DNA from: Verrucomicrobiota bacterium | Lineage (GTDB): Bacteria; Verrucomicrobiota; Verrucomicrobiia; Limisphaerales; Pedosphaeraceae | NCBI GenBank assembly: GCA_021325145.1 | Contig: JAJPHR010000083.1 | Span: forward strand, 37,921 to 101,920 | Reading direction: 5' to 3' | DNA: 64,000 nucleotides | In this document: piece after piece, positions 42,301 through 48,515 of the stretch | Layout: each line of letters begins with the position of its first letter | Position numbering within the stretch: position 1 is the first letter of the stretch | Translations under genes and position numbers: made by a program | Notes under the pieces: generated by a model | The model's database searches: none | Seen by the model: the letters and a program-made list of their open reading frames with translations, nothing else | Told to the model about the DNA's origin: nothing

Positions 42301-43109
42301 GCTTTGGCGATGTCCTGGTTCGTGTGGCTCAGGACGGTCGAAAAGCCGACGATGTTTGCGCCGGGCGAAAGACCACTGGTATTATAATCGTAAATGGCGC
42401 AGCCAGCCGAGTAATTGCCCGTCCCCCCTCCCCCGGTATTCGTCAAACCGACCACAAACTTGTACCAGTGACCCGAGGTCACAATGACGTTCCCCAACGT
42501 GGTCTCCAGGTTGGTGTTTCCCGTGCGATACTGCTCGCGCAACGACCAGACCGTGGCGCTGGTGGGAACGAAACGGAAGCTCTCGAAGGCAACTCCCGTG
42601 TTTGAATTGAAACCGTTGGTGGCGGAGTTCAGGAAGCCGATCTGCACCTTGTTGGCGGAGCTTTGCCCGTTGGCTTGCAGCATCACAGACACGGAAACCG
42701 TGGCCCCATTCGTGGCAAAGTTCCAACTGTTGCTCTTGTAACTGGCGGTTGTATCGGTGCTCTGGAACACGTTCACGCCGCCGCTGCCGTTCACCCCGAC
42801 GTTCGTTCCTTCAGTGAACGCATAATTCCCGGCGTCCGCTCCAGCCCCGTTATCATTCCAGGGATTGAAGTTGTTCGTGTATTGGCCCACTGTGTTGAAA
42901 TCAACAAAAGCGGTTTGAGCTGGGGCTGCCGCCGCTGCCAATAATAAGAGGCAGACTGACGCCAGCACGGACCATGGCGTTGTGCCGGCATTTCGCAGGC
43001 TGGCGTTTGCCGCGCTGCCTGCCTCAGGGGAAACGCCGGAACTTCCTGTTGAAGACGGCAGGGCTGAGACAAGTAGGTTCCGGGGGTTGGCATTTCTGAT
43101 TATGGTCAT
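36309..43109 (-). CDS. Giant secreted PQQ-like propeller protein with PA14 and a two-haem cytochrome c region
   Basis: A 2266-residue exported protein. Signal segment about 45-65; beta-sandwich 66-297; Ig 300-385; fibronectin-like repeats 386-483, 698-795 and 800-897; the shared module 484-690; PQQ-like propeller 905-1424; chitobiase-type C-terminal fold 1430-1504; PA14 1512-1660; Ig-like 1665-1753; a cytochrome region 1760-2110 with haem motifs CLKCH (1938-1942) and CVQCH (2018-2022) and a possible axial Met2085 in VKMPPL; a second chitobiase-type fold 2115-2192; and a C-terminal beta domain. The haem part resembles the SO2930-like di-haem family. A propeller plus cytochrome recalls quinohaemoproteins, but quinone binding is unproven. 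If real, this is a surface redox protein with glycan-binding arms. Confidence 0.88.
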   Translation of the reverse strand: MTIIRNANPRNLLVSALPSSTGSSGVSPEAGSAANASLRNAGTTPWSVLASVCLLLLAAAAAPAQTAFVDFNTVGQYTNNFNPWNDNGAGADAGNYAFTEGTNVGVNGSGGVNVFQSTDTTASYKSNSWNFATNGATVSVSVMLQANGQSSANKVQIGFLNSATNGFNSNTGVAFESFRFVPTSATVWSLREQYRTGNTNLETTLGNVIVTSGHWYKFVVGLTNTGGGGTGNYSAGCAIYDYNTSGLSPGANIVGFSTVLSHTNQDIAKATVFAGIRGYQNAGISAWDNFLVFTTNSLPVITLKLANTIVAQGGTPTFNALADGPGTISYAWYTNGIVAAGATSSTYTTPPVGSTLTNVMVVASNAKGSVSNSAIVTVVTATLPQVATSPATNVTTTTATLGGQVLSTGGVQTTVTLFYGTTDGGTNPAAWAQSIGLGPQTGAFSQAVTGLGAGTTYFFTAEAVNAAGAAWATPSRSFSTSSNMTPIALSGFNLDVVIENTAAGPPYSGYASELNPGEGTCFYQQGLAGTSFGLPASGVFNSVIDGTTFQFQPYTASNALVMSSDTGISSGTLSLLGPASYSSISLIANSASASPTSTGTLTINFADGSTLITNFNAADWFFNPGFALQGVDRITIANGGTGGGPNDPRFYQTTINLGALGLANKSIVNLTFGQATGSGATAVYAVSGLLSGTNSFTLAVVTNLPASGVQSTAATLNGQVLSTGGFAPTVTLFYGPSNGGTNAGAWANSISLGVQTNSFSQTVTGLAGNTTHYYAAQAVNFAGTTWATPPQSFTTLPVSLAQVTNAPATAIGATLATLNGQVLSTGGQSTTVILYYGLANGGTNAGAWGHSISLGVQSGLFAQTLSGLSSNTTYYFTAQVTNSLGVSWAAPSLSFTTGSTNPISTQVPVLTYHNDNTRQGANTNETTLTPANVNTNTFGKLFSYPVDGYVYAQPLIMTNVAILGKGTHNIVVIVTEHESVYAFDADSNLGLNSGPLWQTSFLGPGVTTVPSGDLGGTTDITPEIGITSTPVIDPVTGTIYVEAKTKEGTIYVHRLHALDITSGLERTNFNSPTLIAATNYPGTGTGGGDTDGTHVLWNPLRELNRPALTLVNGVVYVAYASHGDSTPYHGWLFAFNATNVSQQISVYNSTPYGGLGGFWQAGGGPAVDANGFMYFQTGNGSFNASGTTFSQASNNFAMSVLKFALTNGITLADYFAPSNAVALSGGDQDLGSSAPIVLPDSAGSVAHRHLLVGGGKTAPIYIMDRDNLGNFTCTSCSNNIVQQWNGGPGGDRDTTPAFFNNTLYIIGSSGAISAFTVSNAVFNTTPVNTPDTYANKGGATACVSANGTSNGIVWAIANAGGQSPSSPAVLRAYNATNIAQELYSSDQLARDAAGNAVKFIVPTIANGKVYVGAQFSVAIYGTASSFVTTPTISPNGGSFVSSVTVTLSDATPSATIYYTLDGTTPTTNSLLYTAPFVLTNSVEVQAIAVKPGSVNSGIASAGFVNTSAIGNGTGLLAYYWSNMTSVAFTNAAFNTAPTLTRTDLMVNFNWTNTPPPAPVGPSNFAVRWIGSVQPQFNETYTFKTFTDAGVLVWVNGQLLINQWVNQNPTLASASIPMVAQQRYTIEMKYFYASQGAGIAQLSWSSPSTPLQIIPQSQLYPVTNPPPAVALTSPTNGSAATATATMTIEANADALYNNLNAVTFYANGNSLGSVSNSPYDLTVPGVAAGSYVLTAVATDGSGLSSTSAPVTITVTNGSGLPYGLTNLAATTPFFNMPHAFDGSAFGSLPPVLSQTGVFTNTPGMTPYGGLIPYAPNVALWSDGALKTRYVAVPNNGAPYTPAEQISFAPTGNWSFPAGTVFVKTFQLLTNQSDPTSLHRLETRLLVRDTNGAVYGVTYKWRPDNSEADLLMTSSNENIAITTPSGVVTQTWYYPSPADCLKCHTPVANYVLGLSTRQLNGNFGYPGGTTDNQLRTLNRLGLLFPAIDEGNISNYYALSALTNQAAPLVNRARSYLDANCVQCHQPGGSGPTFDARYDTPLTNQNIIFGVLAKGNLGYDNAYVVTPKDIYRSVLYDRMNTLDDTVKMPPLARNLIDTNAVAVMAAWINSLPGTPAELPPTINPAGGTFAGSVSVTLVPPDTNATLYYTLDGTLPTTNSSLYTGPFVLTSSAMVEANAFATGSNNSVAATAIFTVNPALIFTGLARFTNGAFQLQLNGTAGKTNILLGSTDLAHWIPISTNVPLATPFFLTDPGATNFQRRFYRVQQLP
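36770..37832 (-). other. Two-haem cytochrome c region of the 2266-residue protein
   Basis: Residues 1760-2113. Two CxxCH motifs 80 residues apart, CLKCH and CVQCH, together with ALWSDGALKTRYVAVP, WSFPAGTVFVKTF, ETRLLVRD and YKWRPDNSEADLL, match the SO2930-type di-haem family in order. Maturation would need a cytochrome c assembly system outside the cytoplasm. Confidence 0.75.
41040..41660 (-). other. Shared ~220-residue extracellular module, copy 3
   Basis: Residues 484-690 of the 2266-residue protein: GFNLDVVIENTAAGPPYSGY, TCFYQQGLAGTSFGLPASG, FQPYTASNAL, SISLIANS, ADWF, FALQGVDRI and PRFYQTTINLGALG. It is closer to copy 2 than to copy 1. Confidence 0.65.
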
Positions 43110-43224
43110 AAATAAAGAGCACGCTACTTCGCTTCACCCAGCAGGAGAAACAGAATGGTTGCGCAGGAACCAAGCGGGCCGTACAACATCGCAAACTTCA
43201 CCATAACGGTTTTCAACGGACAAG

Positions 43225-43320
43225 CGGGCGGCTTCTCAACCCGCCATCATAGCGACCCTGGAGGCCCGCCATCCGTTGCGTCACCGGGCTTGCTAGTAGC
43301 TGTGTAGCAGTCCTTATAGC
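43225..43320 (-). promoter_or_regulatory. Candidate structured leader RNA upstream of the 2266-residue protein
   Basis: On the minus strand this stretch forms two hairpins: GCCCG...CGGGC (43289-43285 with 43268-43264, loop holding GTGACGCAACGG) and GGCGG...CCGCC (43245-43241 with 43231-43227). Words GACGCAA, CGGGCCT and GCTATGATGGCGGGTT in that order recall a c-di-GMP-I (GEMM) riboswitch, but the usual GAAA-capped stem before GACGCAA is not visible. Family left open. Confidence 0.35.
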
Positions 43321-43346
43321 AGCCGCAGCTGGAAAAGTCAATCGGC

Positions 43347-43958
43347 TCAGCGGTAAATATCGACCAGGAAAACGACGGCATCGCCCCGGCCGACGTTCAC
43401 GATCGCGTGGGGCACGTCCGCGCGATAGTTCACCGAATCCCCGCGCTCCAATTCCTCGGCATCAGCCCCCGATTCGACCCTCACCCTGCCCTTCTGCACG
43501 GTCAGAAATTCGCGCGTCCCCTCGAAATGCGGTGCGCTGCGCAACGCCCCGCCTTCCTTCAATTGCACTTCGTAGAACTCAACATCCTTCTCCAGGTGCA
43601 GGGGTGAGAGCGTGCGGATCTGACAATCCCGGTCCGAACGGTAATGGTAAGCATGATCGCCGGCGCGGATGACCACCAGCGATGAAGTCGCGCCGGGCGT
43701 TTCCACCAGTTCACCCAGGGACATGCCGAACGCCCGCGAGATGCGAAAAGCGACCGCCAGCGTGGGGTTGGCCTGATTGCGCTCCACCTGGCTCAACATT
43801 GAGCGGCTGACCCCGGAGGCGTTCGCCAGCGCGTCCAACGACCAGCCGCGCTCGGCCCGAAGCTGCTTTAATCGGCGCGCAAAATGGCTGCTCGAAGTGT
43901 CATAAGCGAGCACGTTCACCGCCGGGTCCGTCTTGGTCTTTCTGCCGGGGGGACTCAT
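43347..43958 (-). CDS. XRE-type regulator with C-terminal cupin domain
   Basis: A 203-residue transcription factor from the ATG at 43958 (a TTG at 43979 is in frame). Residues about 27-82 are a Cro/CI helix-turn-helix (RLKQLRAERGWSLDALANASGVSRSMLSQVERNQANPTL); residues 110-200 are a cupin sensor domain (HFEGTREFLTVQKGRVRVESG, then ERGDSVNYRADVPHAIVNVG). Proteins of this build repress or activate small metabolic operons in response to a ligand in the cupin pocket, for example PuuR-like regulators. It is divergent from a LuxR-type gene; two TATACCGGA words in the 137-base gap could be operator sites. The regulated pathway is unknown. Confidence 0.9.
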   Translation of the reverse strand: MSPPGRKTKTDPAVNVLAYDTSSSHFARRLKQLRAERGWSLDALANASGVSRSMLSQVERNQANPTLAVAFRISRAFGMSLGELVETPGATSSLVVIRAGDHAYHYRSDRDCQIRTLSPLHLEKDVEFYEVQLKEGGALRSAPHFEGTREFLTVQKGRVRVESGADAEELERGDSVNYRADVPHAIVNVGRGDAVVFLVDIYR

Positions 43959-44016
43959 GTTAGAAATTATTGCGGCCAATAAAAAAAGTTCTTGCCAAGC
44001 GCGACCCCATATTTAC

Positions 44017-44071
44017 TATACCGGAACGGTTTCTACTAAACTGCACGAACGACTCCGTTTGATATACCGGA
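44017..44071. promoter_or_regulatory. Pair of TATACCGGA direct repeats between divergent regulators
   Basis: TATACCGGA occurs at 44017-44025 and again at 44063-44071, 46 bases apart start to start, inside the shared upstream region of the XRE-cupin and LuxR genes. A 9-base exact repeat in such a short gap suggests a binding site. Confidence 0.35.
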
Positions 44072-44095
44072 TGGCCCGTTTCACTTAGCGGATTA

Positions 44096-44488
44096 ATGGC
44101 AGCAAAGCATTCCTTTGGCAACACTATTTCAAACCGAATCCACCTTTCGGACCTTATGCAAATCAATGAGTTCACGCCCTCGCTGGCAACTGCGGACTCA
44201 CCCGCGCCCATGAAGTCACGACGCCAAGGCAGGTTGCCGATCCCGCCCGAAACCGGCCGGCGGGTGGGGCGTCCTCGTCGAGCCCCGGCGGCGTCCGCGG
44301 GGTTGGAGAAACTCACCCCGCGCGAATACGAAGTCCTCGTCCACCTGTCGAAGGGCTTGCGTTACAAGGAAATCACGGATCGCCTGGGCATCAGCCAGGG
44401 AACGCTCCATTTCTTCATCCGCAACTTGTACGCGAAATTGCGCGTCCATTCGCGCACGGAGGCGGTGATGAAGCTGGTGAAGCGTTAG
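44096..44488 (+). CDS. Stand-alone LuxR-type helix-turn-helix regulator
   Basis: A 130-residue protein whose last 60 residues are a LuxR/NarL DNA-binding domain: LTPREYEVLVHLSKGLRYKE, then ITDRLGISQGTLHFFIRNLYAKL and RTEAVMKLV. There is no receiver domain; the first 65 residues are a basic, Pro/Arg-rich tail. Internal ATGs at 44156 and 44210 are alternative starts. Short verrucomicrobial regulators of this sort bind DNA constitutively or through partner contacts; no signal input is visible. It is followed 23 bases later by the NagX-like membrane protein on the same strand, so it may control that gene or simply be cotranscribed with it. Confidence 0.8.
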   Translation: MAAKHSFGNTISNRIHLSDLMQINEFTPSLATADSPAPMKSRRQGRLPIPPETGRRVGRPRRAPAASAGLEKLTPREYEVLVHLSKGLRYKEITDRLGISQGTLHFFIRNLYAKLRVHSRTEAVMKLVKR

Positions 44489-44511
44489 CCTGCGGCAGCG
44501 GCAGCACCCAA

Positions 44512-45681
44512 ATGTCCTCAATTGCTTCGCCCACGACAGAACCGGGTGCCGTATCGCGCGACGCCTCCGGAGTTGGGTCGACTCCGATGCAACGGGTGAT
44601 GTCCATCGATGCGCTGCGAGGCATGGACATGTTTTTCATCGTCGGCATGGAGGAGGTGTTCGAGGCGCTGTCGAGGATGTTTCCAATGTCTCCGAGCCTG
44701 AATGACCGGCTGCAGCACGCGCCCTGGGCGGGATTTCACTTTTACGATCTGATTTTCCCGCTCTTCGCGTTCATCATTGGGACGTCCCTGGTCTTTTCCC
44801 TTTCGAAGGCCGTGGCGACCGAGGGAGGGAAGAACGCAACCACGCGCAAGATTCTCAAGCGCAGTTTGATCCTCTTTATTCTCGGCGTGTTGTACTATGA
44901 GGGCATCGGCGGCGGCATCCAGCATGTCCGGCTCCTGGGCGTGCTGCAGCGGTTGGCGCTGTGTTACTGCGGGGCGGGCCTGGCGTTTGTGTGGCTAAGC
45001 CCGCGCAAACTGGTCGCGCTGACGATTTCGCTGCTGGCCGGTTATTGGGCGCTGCTGGTTTTTGTTCCCGTGCCGGGTTTCGGGGCCGGGGACTTCGCGG
45101 AAGGGCATAATCTCACCAACTGGCTCGACAAGATGTTTCTGCCTCTGCGCAAATGGGATGGGGATCATGATCCGGAGGGGCTCCTGAGCACGCTGCCGGC
45201 GATTGCTTCGAGCTTGTGGGGCGTCCTGGCCGGTCTGCTGCTCAAGAATCCGTCCGTCGAACCGGCGCGCAAGGTTCGTTTGCTGGTGGCATGCGGCTGC
45301 GCCGGTGTGGTGGCGGGCCTGCTTTGGCATCTGCAGTTTCCCATCATCAAGAAAATCTGGACTTCGTCGTTTGTCCTGTTCACCGCGGGTGTGAGTTCGC
45401 TGTTGCTGGCGTTGTTCTATTACGTCATCGACCTCAAGAACCACCGCGGCTGGTGCCGGCCGTTTGTCTGGATCGGGATGAATTCGATCACCATCTATTT
45501 GATCGCCCGCGTTGCGAAGCTCGAAGATATTGCAAACTTTTTCGTCGGCGGCGAAATCCACTCCGGGCTGGAAAACCTGCACCGCGGGTTGGGCGACCTC
45601 GTCACTGCTCTTCTGGCGCTTTCGTTTTCGTTCCTGATTTGCCGCTTTCTGTATCAGCGAAAGATATTCCTTCGCGTTTGA
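44512..45681 (+). CDS. NagX/HGSNAT-like membrane acyltransferase (DUF5009 family)
   Basis: A 389-residue inner-membrane protein with about ten helices. The N-terminal RVMSIDALRGMDMFFIVGME is the conserved start of the family that includes human heparan-alpha-glucosaminide N-acetyltransferase and bacterial NagX; HFYDLIFPLFAFIIGTSLVFS and FVWIGMNSITIYLIARV are further signatures. The human enzyme carries acetyl groups across a membrane to glucosamine; bacterial members lie near amino-sugar genes and are thought to act on GlcNAc-type sugars. No such sugar genes are adjacent here, so the substrate is open. It shares an operon-like arrangement with the LuxR-type gene upstream. Confidence 0.87.
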   Translation: MSSIASPTTEPGAVSRDASGVGSTPMQRVMSIDALRGMDMFFIVGMEEVFEALSRMFPMSPSLNDRLQHAPWAGFHFYDLIFPLFAFIIGTSLVFSLSKAVATEGGKNATTRKILKRSLILFILGVLYYEGIGGGIQHVRLLGVLQRLALCYCGAGLAFVWLSPRKLVALTISLLAGYWALLVFVPVPGFGAGDFAEGHNLTNWLDKMFLPLRKWDGDHDPEGLLSTLPAIASSLWGVLAGLLLKNPSVEPARKVRLLVACGCAGVVAGLLWHLQFPIIKKIWTSSFVLFTAGVSSLLLALFYYVIDLKNHRGWCRPFVWIGMNSITIYLIARVAKLEDIANFFVGGEIHSGLENLHRGLGDLVTALLALSFSFLICRFLYQRKIFLRV

Positions 45682-45893
45682 AAGCGGAATAAGTGGTACG
45701 CGCATTCCCCATCTGACCCGCTTCAACCGATGGCGAATTTCGTGCAAGCTTCAGTCCTCACTTGGTCTGTGAATACAGGCAACCCGCCCTAATGGCGACC
45801 CGTTTCTAAACTAATGTCCGGGTTTATTCAGGAGGCTGAGTTTTGTGCTGGGATAACGAACAGGCCGCCGTATATTAGTTGTTGGTTGCAAAG

Positions 45894-46394
45894 ATGAAGA
45901 CGAAAAGGCTTTGGGTGCTTGCCAGTGGTGGATTGCTTGTCACCGTAATCGGCACGCTTTATTTGTTCTATCCGAATGACCTTAGTCTAACAGGTACGAA
46001 TGACCTTGGCTTAACAGCAATTGATCTGGCGGTGGGTGGGCATCCTCAAATGGATTTGCTCCGCACAAACATCAAGGCGGCTGCTGATTCTTTCCTAGCT
46101 CAACGAAAGACCGACCTAGCAGAGTCTTCTGGTGGGAACTATGAGTTGGTCGTGGATTACTCAAAGTCCTCCAAGATTCGGTCACTCGGCTATCGGTCGT
46201 CGTTTTACTATTACTGCTGGGATATCTACCTCCCATATTCCATAGGGACGCAATCGAGCACGACCGCCACTGTTCTTGTTCACCTTTCGGATGCCACTCA
46301 GGGAAACGGGCATGACGCTGGGAGGTTCCATGTCATCGAAGTCATGCTGTTGGATCCGCAAGGCCGGATCACCAAAAGGATCGCTGGAATATGA
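45894..46394 (+). CDS. Hypothetical single-pass membrane or exported protein
   Basis: A 166-residue protein from the ATG at 45894 (a TTG five codons upstream is also open). Residues 5-25 form a hydrophobic helix (LWVLASGGLLVTVIGTLYLFY) that is a signal anchor or uncleaved signal; the rest is a soluble alpha-beta domain with Tyr-rich and Thr-rich strands (SFYYYCWDIYLPYSIG, TATVLVHLSD) ending in FHVIEVMLLDPQGRI. I do not recognise the family. The gene stands alone, 212 bases after the NagX-like gene and convergent with the PEP-CTERM gene. Confidence 0.6.
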   Translation: MKTKRLWVLASGGLLVTVIGTLYLFYPNDLSLTGTNDLGLTAIDLAVGGHPQMDLLRTNIKAAADSFLAQRKTDLAESSGGNYELVVDYSKSSKIRSLGYRSSFYYYCWDIYLPYSIGTQSSTTATVLVHLSDATQGNGHDAGRFHVIEVMLLDPQGRITKRIAGI

Positions 46395-46557
46395 CGAAGT
46401 AGCCGACAAGGTCACTGGAGCGAACGCGGGTGAGCCGCTTCTGCAGCTCCTGTTCTGGCCAGACCTGCCACTTTGTCGTGAACTTCCGGTCGAGGGGCTG
46501 CAAAAGTCGAGCCGGCTGTCAAAAAGTGAGATGGGCGGCCCTTTTCGCCAAATCCGG

Positions 46558-47145
46558 CTAAGGAATGCGCACTGCGGCAAAAGAAGGTTTGCGGCGAAGG
46601 ACGCCTAAAAAACCGAGTGAGCCGAGGGCAAGAATGGCGAACGTGGAAGGCTCAGGCGTAACCGTGAGAGCAAAGACCTCGGTGTCTGGTGGTGAAAGGA
46701 AAAGGGAAAGCTGCCCGTTCGCGGCGTTGACACCGTAAGCGGTAGATTGCCCAGCCTGTCCGGTCTGAGCCATAAATTCCGCCGGGGTGGTGGTGCTGTC
46801 AAACGTGAACATCCCCGAATGGCCCGCGGCCAGGGCCGTACCGGCAGTCCCCCCGTATTGGATGGAACTGCCATCCAAAACACTGGTCCAGCCGAGGTTG
46901 TTCCCGGCACTGGTTGGATTGGCAATATTAAAACTGCCAGGGACCCAGCCCAACCAAAGGCTCTGAATCGCCTCGCCGCCGGTATTATTCAACTGCAAGG
47001 TATAATCAAAAACACCACCTGCCGCCGCCACCGCGGTTAGACTGTCAGTGACCTGCACATTTTGTGCCTGGCTGGAAAGAGTGGCCATTGCCAATGCCGC
47101 CGCGATGGCTAGTGAAAAATCAATTGGGGTCAATTTCGGTTTCAT
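46558..47145 (-). CDS. Exported PEP-CTERM domain protein
   Basis: A 195-residue secreted protein with a signal peptide (FSLAIAAALAMATLSSQAQ, cleaved near residue 28), a ~130-residue beta-rich middle part, and a C-terminal PEP-CTERM sorting signal: VTPEPSTFAILALGSLGFLG followed by the basic end VLRRKP. Such proteins are processed by an exosortase (EpsH/XrtA family) and often go to extracellular polysaccharide. No exosortase gene is in the window. An AGACCGGTCT palindrome at 47187-47196 lies 42 bases upstream of the start and might be an operator. The middle domain is of the type found in verrucomicrobial PEP-CTERM proteins and has no assigned activity. Confidence 0.85.
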   Translation of the reverse strand: MKPKLTPIDFSLAIAAALAMATLSSQAQNVQVTDSLTAVAAAGGVFDYTLQLNNTGGEAIQSLWLGWVPGSFNIANPTSAGNNLGWTSVLDGSSIQYGGTAGTALAAGHSGMFTFDSTTTPAEFMAQTGQAGQSTAYGVNAANGQLSLFLSPPDTEVFALTVTPEPSTFAILALGSLGFLGVLRRKPSFAAVRIP

Positions 47146-47186
47146 AGTCGTAGGAGTGTTGTTTGGTTTGGTCGTCGTACAAACTG

Positions 47187-47196
47187 AGACCGGTCT
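47187..47196. promoter_or_regulatory. AGACCGGTCT palindrome upstream of the PEP-CTERM gene
   Basis: A perfect 10-base palindrome, 42 bases before the start codon. It may be an operator; a 10-base palindrome can also occur by chance in a stretch this long. Confidence 0.25.
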
Positions 47197-47304
47197 GTCC
47201 AGATAAGATGATCAAGTCGGGAAAATGTTCCTCAAAAAACGAAATTCAACCAACGGCGGTTGGCTTCGGCGACTTGTCAGGCGGCAATCCAAAGGAAAAC
47301 AATA

Positions 47305-47493
47305 TTACACCTGTGTATTCTCACTCAGTATCTTCACCGCCCTCTCTTCGTCATCCGGGTGAACAAATATTCCAACCATCTGTGCCATCCCGGAGTAACC
47401 GCCGGTGACTTCCGTGATTGGCATCATTTGGCGCATGGCATCGTCATCTCGATCAAGCCTAAACCAAATATTATCCGGCTCCGAGAATATTGT
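47305..47493 (-). pseudogene. Coding-like fragment without a usable start (DUF2007-like)
   Basis: On the minus strand a frame ending at TAA 47307-47305 reads IFSEPDNIWFRLDRDDDAMR, then QMMPITEVTGGYSGMAQMVG and IFVHPDDEERAVKILSENTQ, which has clear protein character. The only in-frame ATGs are internal; the first, at 47436, gives 43 residues, and upstream the frame is open without a standard start codon. The VGIFVHPDDEERAVKIL ending vaguely resembles the short DUF2007 family. It is either a truncated gene or a small gene with a rare start. Confidence 0.4.
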
Positions 47494-47783
47494 CGCAGCC
47501 TTGCGCCGTCGTCTTGGATGCCGGAAGAGAGGACAATCAGGAGGCGTCTGGCAAGCATAATGGTGTGGTAAATGATACTCGCTGACTTCCGTCTTCGCTG
47601 CGCTGCGACGCGACGAGCGCTTGCCTTGGGCTATTATCGTCCGTCCCTTCGGGACTTTCAGTTGGTGCTGCGCAAGGTTATGTTTTGAGAAGGAAGCGCC
47701 GTACTGACCCTCTCCTCCATTCGAAATGCGGAAACACCTGGCAAATGTTACGTTTAAAACGTTTCAGGCCATGCGGTGTTTAA
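47494..47783. other. Intergenic stretch with repeat remnants
   Basis: Contains a reverse-orientation relative of the 69-bp repeat word (CGTCTTCGCTGCGCTGCGACG near 47591) and a small GTCCCTTCGGGAC palindrome near 47643. No gene is supported. Confidence 0.4.
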
Positions 47784-48170
47784 GTGAGGGTGGGAAGAAG
47801 CAACAAATTATCGTTTTCTATCACAGCGGCCGTTCTTGTTCTGGCGTTTGGCTGGTGTTCGATCCTCCCGCCAAGCATCGATGTGGTTGGCGACTTTTCC
47901 GCGGCGGATTTGGATTACATGCGTCAGGTCGTTGCCGCCTCATATCGGCCCCGTATCCTCCGTGAGTTTTCGCGGGATTCCCTGGCGCGTCTTCCCTTTG
48001 ACATCGCGCGCCGCATTCGAGAGTCTCATGTGGAGATTCAGCGAACGGGGAACCGAACAGCCGAGGGGCATGCCGGCTCGAAGGCGCTTGGAACACGGTT
48101 TGTCTTCGAGTTGAGAGAAGACGGCTGGCTCGTCACGCGAATTGGCATCGGGCCAGAGTCTGTGCGATAG
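47784..48170 (+). CDS. Small exported hypothetical protein
   Basis: A 128-residue protein from a GTG at 47784. A hydrophobic segment ITAAVLVLAFGWCSILPPS near residues 13-31 is a signal peptide and includes a Cys in a position not ideal for a lipobox. The rest is a small alpha-beta domain (LDYMRQVVAASYRPRILREF, RFVFELREDGWLVTRIGIGP). I do not recognise a family. It is isolated between repeat remnants and the convergent beta-helix gene. The protein character of the sequence is reasonable but support is limited to composition and the signal peptide. Confidence 0.5.
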   Translation: MRVGRSNKLSFSITAAVLVLAFGWCSILPPSIDVVGDFSAADLDYMRQVVAASYRPRILREFSRDSLARLPFDIARRIRESHVEIQRTGNRTAEGHAGSKALGTRFVFELREDGWLVTRIGIGPESVR

Positions 48171-48515
48171 CCTTCAACGCACCAAACGCGCCCTTTTACG
48201 CCCGTCGACTAAACATCAACTTTAATCAATTTAATCCTGCAAAAAAAATCCGTCGAAAAGGAGTGGTCCTCACTTTTTGACAGTTTTATCAGTTCTCGTC
48301 ATGGTTTTGCCTTGGGGGGCGGCAGACGAAATGACAGGTTCGAGCGGGTTTCTGACGCCGTGTCCGTCGCACTTTTGTGCTGAAATGAATTCTGGCACCG
48401 CTTTCAGGGTGCTGATTTGTTTTTTGGCTGGCTGTCCGGAGGTATCGTCGCTGACTCCTCAACCGCCCGGCTACCTTCTGTCACGGCTCCGCCGTGAAGA
48501 GGAGACGCGTTACTA
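48171..48515. other. Convergent intergenic region with a TCACGGC/GCCGTGA hairpin
   Basis: TCACGGC at 48481-48487 and GCCGTGA at 48491-48497 form a 7-bp stem just past the stop of the beta-helix gene (minus strand) and may terminate it. I see no gene in this stretch. Confidence 0.4.

Noticed and set aside
36309..43109. Calling the giant propeller protein a PQQ dehydrogenase
   Set aside because: The propeller repeats are PQQ-like, but I could not identify catalytic Asp, calcium ligands or the vicinal Cys pair by eye.
43225..43320. Firm call of a c-di-GMP-I riboswitch
   Set aside because: Several core words fit, but the stem capped by GAAA before GACGCAA is missing, so only a candidate leader is reported.
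47260..47571. 103-codon plus frame
   Set aside because: It is antisense to the better minus-strand coding fragment ending at 47305.
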